The notes under the pieces are model-generated. The model did not search any database and was not told the DNA's origin. It worked only from the letters and a program-made list of their open reading frames with translations. From assembly GCA_023475715.1 (NCBI GenBank), contig JAMCVO010000683.1, positions 1-51,657 on the forward strand: a DNA stretch of 51,657 nucleotides. Reading direction: 5' to 3'. Source of the stretch: Actinomycetota bacterium (lineage in GTDB: Bacteria; Actinomycetota; Humimicrobiia; Humimicrobiales; Humimicrobiaceae). This document shows, one piece after another, positions 1 to 11,282 of this stretch (its first letter is position 1; each line of letters opens with the position of its first letter). Made by a program: the position numbers and the translations under genes.

Positions 1-5
1 TTTAA

Positions 6-164
6 ATGAAATATCTTAAAAAATATTTTATATCAGTAAAAGAACATGATTATGAAGCTAAAAGCTTTGAAACAAGTGAAGAAGCAGATTTTATGAATTT
101 TGTCACGGAAACAAGAAGCCTGCTTAAAAAGAAGATGAAAGAGATAGAAAGTGACTACCTTTAA
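6..164 (+). CDS. small hypothetical protein (52 aa)
   Basis: A 52-codon frame opens with ATG directly after an in-frame TAA (positions 3-5) and ends at TAA 162-164, overlapping the GTG start of xerC by 14 nt. The product is charged, begins MKYLKKYFISVKEHDY and ends in a lysine- and glutamate-rich helix. I recognise no family. The 14-nt overlap resembles other coupled genes in this window, which supports a real gene. The window starts too close upstream to judge a ribosome-binding site. It could instead be the tail of a longer upstream gene interrupted by the TAA. Confidence 0.4.
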   Translation: MKYLKKYFISVKEHDYEAKSFETSEEADFMNFVTETRSLLKKKMKEIESDYL

Positions 165-1071
165 GTTTGAGGAAAGCTTAAATTTTTATATAAGATACTT
201 AAAATTTGAAAAAAATCTTACCGAAAATTCTATTAATTCATATAAAAAAGATATTTCTCATTTCATCAATTTTGTTAAAAAAAACAATATAGAAAATGTC
301 TCTCAATTAAACTTGGAAATATTCCGTAAATATTTAAAATATCTCGACAGCTGCAAATATGCCAGCAGAACCATAATCAGAAAATATTCATCACTGGCAA
401 ATTATTTCAAATTTCTTGAAAACAATAATTTTCTAAAAATTCAATTGACACAATTAATAATTCCACCTAAAAAGCCCCACAGGTTTTACTCATTTTTAAC
501 TCAATCAGAAATACGACTGCTGATTGAAAGTATCGACACAACAACAAGTCTTGGTATAAGAAACAGGGCATTGGTGGAAGTTTTATATTCAACAGGTGCA
601 AGAATAAGTGAAGTTGAAGGAATGACCTTAAAGACTGTTAGCCTTGAAAATAAAGAGATAGAAGTTTTTGGAAAGGGTAGAAAGTACAGAGTAGTATATT
701 TGAACCAAAGTGCGTGCAAGCATTTAAAAGAATATATTGATATAAGAAATGAACTTTTATTTTCTTCAAAATCACAGAATTATAGACAGACTGATTCGCT
801 TTTCTTGAACAAATCCGGAAAAAAGCTGACTGTCAGAGGTATGAGAAAAATATTAAAAAAATATCTTGAGAGATGTGGAATCAACAAAAAGATAAGCCCA
901 CATGACATAAGACACAGCTTTGCAACTCATCTTTTACAGGAAGGTGCAGGAATAAGAGAAATTCAGGAATTGCTGGGTCATGAGAATATATCAACAACCC
1001 AGATATATACTCATCTTAATTTAAAAAAACTAAAAAGTGACTATGATAAATTCCATCCCAGAGCAAAATAA
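151..1071 (+). CDS. xerC: tyrosine recombinase XerC
   Basis: A 306-aa site-specific tyrosine recombinase. The N-terminal SAM-like core-binding domain covers about residues 5-95 and the catalytic domain about 110-300. The full catalytic set is visible: Arg151 (GARISE), Lys175 (GKGRK), His251 and Arg254 (HDIRHSFATH), His277 (LGHENISTTQ) and nucleophile Tyr286. With XerD it resolves chromosome dimers at dif; both the partner (45865-46773) and a dif site (23288-23315) are in this window. I call it XerC because it sits just upstream of rpsB, a common xerC position; the XerC/XerD split is inferred. The start is GTG with only a weak purine-rich site. Confidence 0.88.
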   Translation: MTTFKFEESLNFYIRYLKFEKNLTENSINSYKKDISHFINFVKKNNIENVSQLNLEIFRKYLKYLDSCKYASRTIIRKYSSLANYFKFLENNNFLKIQLTQLIIPPKKPHRFYSFLTQSEIRLLIESIDTTTSLGIRNRALVEVLYSTGARISEVEGMTLKTVSLENKEIEVFGKGRKYRVVYLNQSACKHLKEYIDIRNELLFSSKSQNYRQTDSLFLNKSGKKLTVRGMRKILKKYLERCGINKKISPHDIRHSFATHLLQEGAGIREIQELLGHENISTTQIYTHLNLKKLKSDYDKFHPRAK

Positions 1072-1148
1072 TTACAATTTTAAAATTTATTGTTGATAAT
1101 TTGCTCAAAAAAATAGATTGTGTTAAACTTTATCGTTGAAATTACACA

Positions 1149-1193
1149 CATCACTTGCAGATTTATGGTGACTGCCTGATTGTTAAAGTGATG
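1149..1193 (+). promoter_or_regulatory. structured leader hairpin upstream of rpsB
   Basis: The rpsB leader can fold into an extended hairpin. CATCACTT (1149-1156) pairs perfectly with AAGTGATG (1186-1193). Directly inside, GCAG (1157-1160) pairs with CTGC (1172-1175), leaving a one-sided bulge. The strong Shine-Dalgarno AAGGAGGAA follows at about 1214-1222. Ribosomal protein S2 operons in several bacteria are autoregulated through a 5' leader, so an S2-binding leader is a reasonable but untested reading. I see no strong promoter upstream. Confidence 0.45.
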
Positions 1194-1227
1194 GAGGAAT
1201 AACCATAAGAAATGAAGGAGGAATTCG

Positions 1228-2022
1228 ATGGGAAATGTCGTTACAATGAAGCAGCTTCTGGAAGTTGGTGTTCATTTTGGCCACCAAAGCCGAAGGTGGA
1301 ATCCAAAAATGAAAAAATATATATATGCTGAAAAAAATGGGATATATATAATCGATCTGCAGCAAACTCTTCAATTACTGGTTGAAGCATATGAGCATGT
1401 CCGACGTACTGCAAGCAATGATGGAACAGTCTTATTTGTAGGTACAAAAAAGCAAATCCAGGATATCATAGAAAATTTTGCTAAAGAATGTGAAATGCCT
1501 TATGTAAGAAACAGATGGCTTGGCGGGACATTAACTAATTTTAAAACTATTAGTGGAAGAACAAAAAGAATTGCAGAAATTGAAGAAATGGAAAAATCAG
1601 GTGTTTTTGAAAAACTTCCAAAAACAGAAGTGCTTCAAATAAAAAAAGAGTATGAAAAATTGCTTTACAATATGGGCGGCATAAGAGGTATGAAGAGCCT
1701 TCCGGACCTTTTATTTATTATTGATCCGCACAAGGAAGAAATTGCTGTTGAAGAAGCAAAAAAGCTTCATATACCAATTGTTGCTATCACTGATACCAAC
1801 TGTGACCCTGACAAAGTTGATTTCATAATTCCTGGAAATGACGATGCTATAAGATCATGCAACCTTATAACCAGCATAATATGCGATGCTGTAAAAAAAG
1901 GTAAAGAGGAAAAAATCAAAACAGAAAAAAGTCCTGAAGTAATGGAAGCAAAGAAATTATCAGAAGAACAATCAGAAGATGAACTGATTGACATACCTGA
2001 AGATGATGAAGTCTGGACATAA
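1228..2022 (+). CDS. rpsB: 30S ribosomal protein S2
   Basis: Ribosomal protein S2 (264 aa) of the small subunit, needed for assembly of the 30S head-body region. The N-terminus [16 protein letters not shown], the [23 protein letters not shown] stretch and the later [13 protein letters not shown] and [12 protein letters not shown] segments are diagnostic. The ATG follows a strong AAGGAGG. The C-terminal 35 residues are acidic and low-complexity ([17 protein letters not shown]), as in many S2 proteins. It heads the conserved rpsB-tsf-pyrH-frr cluster and is followed by tsf after 42 nt. A structured leader lies upstream. Confidence 0.97.
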   Translation: MGNVVTMKQLLEVGVHFGHQSRRWNPKMKKYIYAEKNGIYIIDLQQTLQLLVEAYEHVRRTASNDGTVLFVGTKKQIQDIIENFAKECEMPYVRNRWLGGTLTNFKTISGRTKRIAEIEEMEKSGVFEKLPKTEVLQIKKEYEKLLYNMGGIRGMKSLPDLLFIIDPHKEEIAVEEAKKLHIPIVAITDTNCDPDKVDFIIPGNDDAIRSCNLITSIICDAVKKGKEEKIKTEKSPEVMEAKKLSEEQSEDELIDIPEDDEVWT

Positions 2023-2064
2023 TAATATCTTTTAAATTGAATTCTTTTCGATAGGGGGAAATAA

Positions 2065-3956
<1,892 letters not shown>

Positions 3957-3967
3957 GGAAACAGGTT

Positions 3968-4726
3968 TTGAGATTTATTTCCTCTATAATTGCTCCTTTT
4001 AAATCCCCAACCCTTAGTGATATAAAAAAAAATAAGATTCCAATTCATATAGCAATAATAATGGATGGAAATGGCCGTTGGGCAGAAAAAAGAGGTCTAC
4101 CCCGTATCGTTGGCCACAAAAAAGGTGCAGGTGCATTAAAAAATATAGTTACTCTGTGTAAAGATATTGGAATAAAATATCTCACCGTATATTCATTCTC
4201 GAGTGAAAATTGGCAAAGACCTCAGGATGAAGTAAATGAACTAATGGATCTGTTTGTTGAAGTACTGCAAAGAGAGCTGGAATCATTATACAGAAACGGT
4301 ATCAAAGTTGTATTATTAGGTCAAAGAGAAATCATACCTTCAAGAATATTAGAAATTTTTAAAATTAGTGAAGAAAAGACAAAAGACAATAAGGAACTTT
4401 TATTAAATGTTGCTTTCAGCTATGGCTCCAGACAGGAAATAGCAAATGCTGCAAAAAAAATTTGCATGGAATACAAAAATAAAGAATTAAGTTCGGAAAA
4501 CATAGAAAAAATTTATTCTAAATTTTTATATACCGGTGACTGTCCAGATCCGGATTTACTTATTAGAACGAGTGGGGAATATAGGATAAGTAATTTTTTA
4601 CTATGGCAAATTGCCTATACCGAACTATATTTTACAAAGACGTTATGGCCTGACTTTGATAAAAAGAATTTTTATAAAGCCATATATGATTATCAGAGAA
4701 GAAACAGACGTTTTGGAAAATTATAA
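3968..4726 (+). CDS. uppS: undecaprenyl diphosphate synthase (cis-prenyltransferase)
   Basis: Cis-prenyltransferase (252 aa) that extends farnesyl diphosphate with isopentenyl units to make the C55 carrier lipid of peptidoglycan synthesis. Motif I, IAIIMDGNGRWAEKRGLPR, holds catalytic Asp33; the C-terminal isopentenyl-binding region RTSGEYRISNFLLWQ is intact. The start is TTG at 3968, 11 nt after frr, with AGGGA at a workable distance. In many genomes cdsA and dxr follow uppS; here the next gene is rseP. Confidence 0.95.
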   Translation: MRFISSIIAPFKSPTLSDIKKNKIPIHIAIIMDGNGRWAEKRGLPRIVGHKKGAGALKNIVTLCKDIGIKYLTVYSFSSENWQRPQDEVNELMDLFVEVLQRELESLYRNGIKVVLLGQREIIPSRILEIFKISEEKTKDNKELLLNVAFSYGSRQEIANAAKKICMEYKNKELSSENIEKIYSKFLYTGDCPDPDLLIRTSGEYRISNFLLWQIAYTELYFTKTLWPDFDKKNFYKAIYDYQRRNRRFGKL

Positions 4727-4772
4727 ATAGATATATTAATAAAATTAAAATAACTATTGGATTTTATTTTTC

Positions 4773-5840
4773 ATGGGTAATTTTAATACAGTAGTACAAT
4801 ATATTTTGGCTATCACAGGGTTTTCTTTAATCGTATTAGCCCATGAATTAGGACACTTCACATTTGCAAAAATCAGCAAGATCCATGTAATAGAATTTTT
4901 TATTGGGTTTGGTCCTAAAATATTAAAATTTAAATCAAAAAAAAGCGGAACATTGTATGGATTAAGCGCAATCCCTTTTGGCGGATACAACAGGATTTTA
5001 GGGCAGGACAGGGAGGAAAAAATACCGGAAGGTTTTGAAGATAAAGTATTTTTTAAAAAACCTTTTTATCAAAAATTTCTGGTTATAATAGGCGGCGGCA
5101 TTTTCAATATCATTTTTGCCATAATTCTTATAGCTGTTTATCTTTCCATGGGAGTTTTTTCACCCACCAATATAATCAACTACGTAGAACCCAAGTCGCC
5201 CGCAGATATAAATGGATTTCTTGTAGGTGACCAAGTTGTTGCCATAAATGGAGAAAAAATTGATAGTTGGGAAAAATTTTCTGATTTGACAAAATCACAT
5301 CCTGGCCAGATTGTTACATATAAGATAATAAGAGCTGAAAAAGAAATAAATATAGAAGTAAAACTTTTAAATGTTAATAACGAAGGTTTCTTAGGGATAA
5401 GCCCGCAATTGGTGAAAGTAAAAATGGGCTTTGGTCAAATACTGCGCGAAAGCTTTAAAATGACCTGGGATGTAAGTGTTTCCTATTTTAAATTATTTGG
5501 AATGTTGTTTACGGGTAAGATTCCATTTTCAGAAGCAAGGCCTGTATCACCGATAGGAGTAATCAGCATATTCCAGCAATCTGCCTCTATGGGATTTCAA
5601 AATTTTATACTTTTTGTTGCTCTTGTTTCATTGCTCCTAGCATATGGAAATTTTTTACCAATTCTTCCTGTTGATGGCGGACACCTGGTAATTTTAATTA
5701 TAGAGGCAATTAAAAGAAAACCTGTTTCAAAGAAAGCTATGCAAATCTATAGTACGGCAGGAATTATACTGGTAGTGTCACTACTTTTAATCGGCCTGGT
5801 ATTTGATATAATAAGCCCATTTAAGCTGCCTAAAATGTAA
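4773..5840 (+). CDS. rseP: RIP metalloprotease RseP (site-2 protease, M50)
   Basis: Intramembrane zinc metalloprotease (355 aa). The first membrane segment carries HELGH (residues 24-28, zinc ligands and catalytic Glu); the second metal site is in PVDGGH (299-304). One PDZ domain lies between, about residues 130-200 (VEPKSPADINGFLVGDQVVAINGE). Hydrophobic segments lie near 8-25, 102-125, 278-298 and 328-346. Such proteases cut membrane-bound anti-sigma factors or signal peptides; the substrate here is unknown. It lies between uppS and ispG, 5 nt before ispG. The ATG lacks a clear Shine-Dalgarno. Confidence 0.94.
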   Translation: MGNFNTVVQYILAITGFSLIVLAHELGHFTFAKISKIHVIEFFIGFGPKILKFKSKKSGTLYGLSAIPFGGYNRILGQDREEKIPEGFEDKVFFKKPFYQKFLVIIGGGIFNIIFAIILIAVYLSMGVFSPTNIINYVEPKSPADINGFLVGDQVVAINGEKIDSWEKFSDLTKSHPGQIVTYKIIRAEKEINIEVKLLNVNNEGFLGISPQLVKVKMGFGQILRESFKMTWDVSVSYFKLFGMLFTGKIPFSEARPVSPIGVISIFQQSASMGFQNFILFVALVSLLLAYGNFLPILPVDGGHLVILIIEAIKRKPVSKKAMQIYSTAGIILVVSLLLIGLVFDIISPFKLPKM

Positions 5841-5845
5841 CCATA

Positions 5846-6928
5846 ATGATTATTCAAAGAAAAAAGACAAGAGAAATAAGAGTCGGAGCCTTAAAAATAG
5901 GCGGAGATAATCCAATACCTGTCCAGTCTATGCTTAAAAATAAGCTGGCAGGCAATGATGCCGCAAAAAGCGAAATAAGAGAATTGATGGAGAATGGATG
6001 CGAGATAATAAGACTTGCGGTCCCGGATAAAGAGGCTGTTTATTATTTGCGTAATCTGATTAAAAATAAAATTTTCAAGGTACCCGTTGTAGCAGACATT
6101 CAATTTGATTATAAGCTTGCGCTTGAATGTGCAGATGCCGGAGTAGATTGCATAAGAATAAACCCTGGAAATATAGGAACCCCGGAAATGCTTGAAAAAG
6201 TTGTCAACAAAGCCAAAGAAAAAGATATCGCAATGAGGATAGGAATAAATTCGGGTTCTATTGAAAAAAAAATTCTTAAAAAAAATAAAGGAGACATAGT
6301 AAGCTCAATTGTAGAAAGCACCCTTGAAAATGTAAGATTTATGGAAAATTTAAAATTTTATAACTTCAAAATTTCAGCAAAAGCTTCTTCAGTCTTGGAA
6401 ACCATAACTATCTATGAAATAATTTCAGATAAAATTGATTACCCTCTCCACCTTGGTGTAACTGAGGCCGGGCCTATATTTACAGGCAGCATAAAATCTT
6501 CAGTTGGTCTTGGTATTCTGCTTGCAAAAGGTATTGGTGATACCATAAGAGTTTCATTGACAGATAAATCTGTTTCTGAAGTAAAAGCAGCATATACAAT
6601 ATTAAACAGCCTCAATTTAAGAAAATTTGGAGTAAATTTAACATCTTGTCCAACATGCGGAAGAACAAGAGTAAATTTAAAAAATTTTGTTAAAAAGGTC
6701 GAAATATCTACATCAAATATTAAAGAAAATATCAAAATTGCCGTTATGGGATGTATTGTGAATGGCCCGGGAGAAGCAAAAGATGCTGACATAGGTATTG
6801 CATTTGGAAAAGAACAAGCCGCAATATTCGTAAAGGGTAAAATCCTAAAAAGAGTAAATAAAGAAAAAGCATTGGACATTTTCATTGAAGAAATATTGAC
6901 ATCAAATATGCTGCGGGGAGATTGCTAA
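5846..6928 (+). CDS. ispG: 4-hydroxy-3-methylbut-2-enyl diphosphate synthase (IspG/GcpE)
   Basis: Iron-sulfur enzyme of the MEP isoprenoid pathway (360 aa); it converts MEcPP to HMBPP. The TIM-barrel domain contains RVGALKIGGDNPIPVQSM and AGVDCIRINPGNIG. The C-terminal cluster ligands are visible: Cys268 and Cys271 (SCPTCGRTRVN), Cys303 and Glu310 (GCIVNGPGEA). The next enzyme, IspH, is at 34781-35641. Its stop TAA (6926-6928) shares one base with the proS ATG, a coupled arrangement. Confidence 0.96.
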   Translation: MIIQRKKTREIRVGALKIGGDNPIPVQSMLKNKLAGNDAAKSEIRELMENGCEIIRLAVPDKEAVYYLRNLIKNKIFKVPVVADIQFDYKLALECADAGVDCIRINPGNIGTPEMLEKVVNKAKEKDIAMRIGINSGSIEKKILKKNKGDIVSSIVESTLENVRFMENLKFYNFKISAKASSVLETITIYEIISDKIDYPLHLGVTEAGPIFTGSIKSSVGLGILLAKGIGDTIRVSLTDKSVSEVKAAYTILNSLNLRKFGVNLTSCPTCGRTRVNLKNFVKKVEISTSNIKENIKIAVMGCIVNGPGEAKDADIGIAFGKEQAAIFVKGKILKRVNKEKALDIFIEEILTSNMLRGDC

Positions 6929-8643
6929 TGAGATATTCAGAATTTTTTATAAATACTTTAAAAGAAGAGCCGAGTGATTCTGAAATTGAAAGTTATTCAT
7001 TATGCTTAAGATCCGGATTGATAAGAAAAATAGCTTCGGGTATATATGCATTTATGCCTTTAGGATTTAGAATTCTTAAAAAAATAGAAAACATTGTAAG
7101 ACAGGAAATGGACAGGACAGGAGCCATAGAAATGCTTATGCCTGCAATGCAGCCTGCAGATTTATGGATAAAATCAGAAAGATGGTTTGAGTATGGACCT
7201 GAAATGTTCAGACTGAAGGATAGGAGTGAAAGATATTTCTGCCTTGGCCCAACGCACGAAGAATTAATAACTTATCTTGCTTTCCTGGATATCAAATCTT
7301 ATAAAGAACTCCCGGTAAACCTTTATCAGATTCAGGTAAAATTCAGGGATGAGATAAGACCAAGATACGGTATCCTGAGAGCAAGGGAATTTATTATGAA
7401 GGATGCTTATAGTTTTTCCGCAAACGAAGAGGACCTGGATACAATATATAATAAAATGTATGAATGTTACTCAAGAATATTAGACAGACTGAATTTAAAA
7501 TATTTTGCTGTTGAAGCTGATAGCGGGCTTATAGGAGGCAGATACTCTCATGAATTTATTATTCTGTCCAATAATGGTGAAGACAGGCTCGTCTATTGCC
7601 CTTCCTGTGGTTTTTCAGCTAATTACGAGATGGCAGGATTTGCCAGAGCTGATGAAAATAGTCAGAGTAGTTCAGAAGAAATGAAGTTGTCTGAAGTTCA
7701 TACTCCGGGGACAACTAATATAAAATCACTATCTGAATTTTTAAAAGTGCCTGCAGAGTCTATAATAAAAACTATGCTTCTTAAAGACAGCCAAGGCACA
7801 GTAATTGGAGTCCTTTTAAGAGGAGACAAAGAATTAAACCTCACTAAATGTGAAAAACTTACAGGCAAAAAATTGGAATTATTATCTGAAAGTGGCTCCG
7901 ATAATAGCTTCAATATTGGATTTCTGGGGCCTGTTAATTTGGACACTTCAATTGCCGTTTTTGCCGATTATTCAATTAAAGGAAAGAAAAACCTTATCGC
8001 CGGTGCAAACAGACAAGATTACCATCTCACCGGCGTGAATTACCCCAGAGATTTTAAGGTTTTTCAATGGGGGGATTTTACATTTCCCGCAATTGGAGAT
8101 TTGTGTGTAAATTGTAAAAATGAGCTAAATTTTGAAAAAGGTATAGAAATAGGCCATATATTTAAACTCGGAACAAAATATAGTGAAAAAATGGATGCAA
8201 TGTTTCTTGATAAAGATGGCAAATTAAAGCCTTTTATAATGGGCTGTTACGGCATTGGTGTAAGCAGGATAATGGCAGCGGTTGTCGAACAGCTTTTTGA
8301 TGAGAGAGGAATAATATGGCCAATTTCGATTGCTCCCTTTCTGGTTAATCTGATAGCAATAAATATGGAGGACGAATCAATTTTTAAGGCATCCGAGGAT
8401 ATTTATTCTATAATGTTAAATAATAAAATAGATGTTTTGTATGACGAAAGAAATGTAAGAGCAGGTATAAAGTTTAAAGATTCTGACCTTATAGGTATCC
8501 CGTTAAAAGTAATAGTTGGAAAAAATTATATCGAAAACAAAAAGCTGGAAATTGAAATAAGAAAAGACCGTTCGAAATTAAATTTATCTCTTGAAGAAAC
8601 ACTTCAGTTCATAAAAGACTATAAAATAAAAAATATATTTTAA
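6928..8643 (+). CDS. proS: prolyl-tRNA synthetase (bacterial type)
   Basis: Class II prolyl-tRNA synthetase (571 aa). Motif 2 (FRDEIRPRYGILRAREFIMKDAYSF) and motif 3 (MGCYGIGVSRIMAA) flank a YbaK-like editing insertion at about residues 235-400. The C-terminal anticodon-binding domain covers the last 100 residues. I set the start at ATG 6928, which has GGGGAG upstream and overlaps the ispG stop by one base; an in-frame TTG at 6922 is less likely. Placement after rseP-ispG is a widely conserved order. Confidence 0.96.
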   Translation: MRYSEFFINTLKEEPSDSEIESYSLCLRSGLIRKIASGIYAFMPLGFRILKKIENIVRQEMDRTGAIEMLMPAMQPADLWIKSERWFEYGPEMFRLKDRSERYFCLGPTHEELITYLAFLDIKSYKELPVNLYQIQVKFRDEIRPRYGILRAREFIMKDAYSFSANEEDLDTIYNKMYECYSRILDRLNLKYFAVEADSGLIGGRYSHEFIILSNNGEDRLVYCPSCGFSANYEMAGFARADENSQSSSEEMKLSEVHTPGTTNIKSLSEFLKVPAESIIKTMLLKDSQGTVIGVLLRGDKELNLTKCEKLTGKKLELLSESGSDNSFNIGFLGPVNLDTSIAVFADYSIKGKKNLIAGANRQDYHLTGVNYPRDFKVFQWGDFTFPAIGDLCVNCKNELNFEKGIEIGHIFKLGTKYSEKMDAMFLDKDGKLKPFIMGCYGIGVSRIMAAVVEQLFDERGIIWPISIAPFLVNLIAINMEDESIFKASEDIYSIMLNNKIDVLYDERNVRAGIKFKDSDLIGIPLKVIVGKNYIENKKLEIEIRKDRSKLNLSLEETLQFIKDYKIKNIF

Positions 8644-8686
8644 TTTTTATCTTCAATTAATATCAACTCCTATAAATGCCAAATAA

Positions 8687-10873
8687 ATGGATGAGAGTAA
8701 ATCAACAAAGTTAAAAGGCACTGTAGAAAGAATAGTTTATAGAAATCCTGATAATGATTATATAATTGCCAGATTTAAATCAGAAGAATCACAAGAAATG
8801 ATTACAATTGTCGGGCAATCCATTGATACCCAACCTGGTGAAAGACTTGAAGTAAGGGGCAGATGGGTTTTCAATAAAAAATATGGGAACCAATTTGAAA
8901 TTGAGACTATTGAGATATTGATTCCTGCAACGGAAGAAGGAATTGAAAAATATCTCGGTTCAGGATTGATAAAAGGGATAGGTCCGGCAATGGCAAAAAA
9001 AATAGTATCAAAATTCAAGTCGGATACCTTAAAAATACTTGACGAGAGCCCTGGAAAGTTATCGAAAATAGCAGGCTTCGGATCAAAAAGGATAGAATTA
9101 ATTAAAAACGAATGGCAAAAACAAAAGGATATAAGAAATGTAATGATTTTCATGCAGTCTTATGGAATAAGCAATAACTGTTCAGCAAGAATCTATAATA
9201 TTTACGGAAAAGAAGCTATTAATGTCATAAGGTCCAATCCTTACAAATTGATTGAAGATGTTTTAGGCATAGGTTTTAAGACTGCAGATAAAATTTCGTA
9301 TAATCTCGGAATAGAAAGGGATTCAATATTCAGAATCAAATCCGGAATTTTATATCTTTTAAATGAAATTACTGATGCAGGAAATTGTTATTATCCGTTA
9401 GATGAATTAATAAACATTGCAGCAAACCTGCTTGAAGTTGAAATATTGCAGATTGAAAAAGGTTTAAGCATTCTGGAAGCTGAAAAAAGAATAGAAATAA
9501 TTGATAAGAATGCAGCTAAAAGGGTTTATTTGAAAAATATTTATGAAGATGAAAAATATGTATGTGAAAAACTTAAACAATTAAAAGACTTTAAAGGAAA
9601 AGATGAAACCGAAATTTTAAAGTTAAGTGACAGCGAACTTACAGACGAGATTGAAAGAATTTCATTGGAAAACGGGTTAGAGCTGGATGAGATTCAAACT
9701 GATGCAGTTAAAAAATCCATAACCGAAAAAATACTGATAATTACAGGCAGTCCCGGTACTGGAAAAAGTACAATTTTAAACATAGTAATAAAATTTTTTC
9801 AGCAACAAAATAAGAAAGTTCTTGCTGCTGCCCCTACAGGAAGAGCTTCTAAAAGACTTAGCCAGACAACATCTATTGAAGCAAAAACAATTCACAGACT
9901 CTTGAAATATCAGCCAAAAATGAATAAATTTTTTAAAAATGAACAGGATCAGCTTGATGCAGACCTGGTAATAGTTGACGAAGCCTCAATGCTTGATATA
10001 AGGCTTTTTCAAAATTTTTTAAAGGCAATAAAAAATGAAACAAACCTTATACTTGTAGGAGATATAGATCAGCTCCCCGCGGTGGGCCCCGGCAATGTTC
10101 TCAGCGACATTATAAATTCCAATATTTTTTCTGTGGTGCGCCTGCAAAGAATCTACAGGCAGGAAGGAAAGAGCCAGATAATATTCAATGCTCACAGAAT
10201 CAGAGATGGCGTATTTCCGGTTTTAAAAAAATCCGAATATGAGGATTTTTATTTTATTGAAAAAATTGAACCAGAGCAGGTTGTTAATATGATTTTAGAT
10301 TTGATTACTCAAAAATTACCAAATAGATTTAATTACAATCTGCTGCATGACATCCAGGTACTTGTACCAACCAACAAGGGCATAGTCGGAGTGAATAATT
10401 TGAATATTAAAATACAGGAAACAATAAACAAAAATAAGATAAATATCTTTAAAGGTTCAACTGAATATAAAATTAACGACAAGGTTATACAGTTAAAAAA
10501 TAACTATGAAAAAGATGTTTATAATGGTGACATTGGTTTCATAAAAAACATAAATTTTGATCTGAAAGAACTTTACATTGATTTTGACGGAAAAATTGTA
10601 GCATATGATTCTTATGATTTGGATGAGATCAGCCTCTCTTATGCAATCTCGGTCCATAAGGCCCAGGGTTCGGAATTTAAATGTGTTATAATTCCAATTT
10701 TAACCTCACACTATATGCTTTTGCAAAGAAACCTTTTATATACTGCAATTACAAGAGCAAAAGAAGTCGTTATATTAATTGGAAGCAAAAAAGCAATTGG
10801 TATGGCAGTAAATAAAAATATTGTTGAAAAAAGATATACCGGCCTTCAGGAATTACTCCAGACTAAAAATTAA
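8687..10873 (+). CDS. recD2: RecD2-type SF1B helicase
   Basis: ATP-dependent 5'-3' DNA helicase of the RecD2 family (728 aa), found in bacteria that use it without RecBC. The N-terminal OB-like segment (1-80) and helix-hairpin-helix region (about 90-200, LIKGIGPAMAKKIV and LGIGFKTADKI) are typical. Walker A is GSPGTGKST (354-362), Walker B VIVDEASML (about 429-437), and motif VI is near SVHKAQGSEF and LLYTAITRAK. Its role is DNA repair or genome stability. It follows proS by 43 nt without an obvious ribosome-binding site. Confidence 0.93.
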   Translation: MDESKSTKLKGTVERIVYRNPDNDYIIARFKSEESQEMITIVGQSIDTQPGERLEVRGRWVFNKKYGNQFEIETIEILIPATEEGIEKYLGSGLIKGIGPAMAKKIVSKFKSDTLKILDESPGKLSKIAGFGSKRIELIKNEWQKQKDIRNVMIFMQSYGISNNCSARIYNIYGKEAINVIRSNPYKLIEDVLGIGFKTADKISYNLGIERDSIFRIKSGILYLLNEITDAGNCYYPLDELINIAANLLEVEILQIEKGLSILEAEKRIEIIDKNAAKRVYLKNIYEDEKYVCEKLKQLKDFKGKDETEILKLSDSELTDEIERISLENGLELDEIQTDAVKKSITEKILIITGSPGTGKSTILNIVIKFFQQQNKKVLAAAPTGRASKRLSQTTSIEAKTIHRLLKYQPKMNKFFKNEQDQLDADLVIVDEASMLDIRLFQNFLKAIKNETNLILVGDIDQLPAVGPGNVLSDIINSNIFSVVRLQRIYRQEGKSQIIFNAHRIRDGVFPVLKKSEYEDFYFIEKIEPEQVVNMILDLITQKLPNRFNYNLLHDIQVLVPTNKGIVGVNNLNIKIQETINKNKINIFKGSTEYKINDKVIQLKNNYEKDVYNGDIGFIKNINFDLKELYIDFDGKIVAYDSYDLDEISLSYAISVHKAQGSEFKCVIIPILTSHYMLLQRNLLYTAITRAKEVVILIGSKKAIGMAVNKNIVEKRYTGLQELLQTKN

Positions 10874-10892
10874 ATTATGAATTAAAATTATG

Positions 10893-10921
10893 TTGACTTA
10901 AAAAGCTGTGGAATATAAAAT
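10893..10921 (+). promoter_or_regulatory. candidate sigma-A promoter upstream of rny
   Basis: TTGACT (10893-10898), a 17-bp spacer and TAAAAT (10916-10921) match the housekeeping consensus at 5 of 6 positions in each box. It lies just after recD2 and about 360 bp before rny. In so AT-rich a region a chance match is possible. Confidence 0.4.
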
Positions 10922-11233
10922 TATATATAATATTTTTTTTGCTTGATTTATGTATTTATTTGTACTTTTTATAAATTAATTAGCAAATATTTATGTTAGC
11001 AATATTAAAAAAAGTTTAAAGAGAAGAGTAAATAAATTTACTGAAAATTATAAAAATTTTTATTGAATTTTAAGGAAATATTAATAATTGTTAACATTGA
11101 TGAAAACAAAAATTTTAAATAAGAGTTATTTATAATAACAAAAAGTTAAAAAGTAAAAGAGGATTATACTCTAAGTTAAAATTAAATTATATTTTATTTA
11201 AAAAAATTAATCAAAAAGTACAAAAAAAATTAT

Positions 11234-11261
11234 AAATCGGGCATAAATTGCTCGATTTTTT
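11234..11261 (+). terminator. intrinsic-terminator-like hairpin just before rny
   Basis: AAATCGGGC (11234-11242) pairs over 9 bp, with one G-U, with GCTCGATTT (11250-11258) around a 7-nt loop, and a run of six T covers 11256-11261. It would stop + strand transcripts only 21 nt before the rny ATG, so it acts either as a terminator of an upstream transcript or as an attenuator in the rny leader. Confidence 0.55.
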
Positions 11262-11282
11262 ATTATAGAGAGGATGATTTAA

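Larger units (their letters stand above)
10874..11282 (+). other. 409-bp AT-rich intergenic region before rny
   Basis: No open frame of note and no tRNA. On the + strand a candidate promoter lies at 10893-10921 and a terminator-like hairpin at 11234-11261, so a transcript of about 330 nt could be made here, either as an untranslated RNA or as the long rny leader. The stretch between them is very rich in A/T with no convincing extended fold. The rny Shine-Dalgarno (AGAGAGGA, 11267-11274) follows just after the hairpin. Confidence 0.5.
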
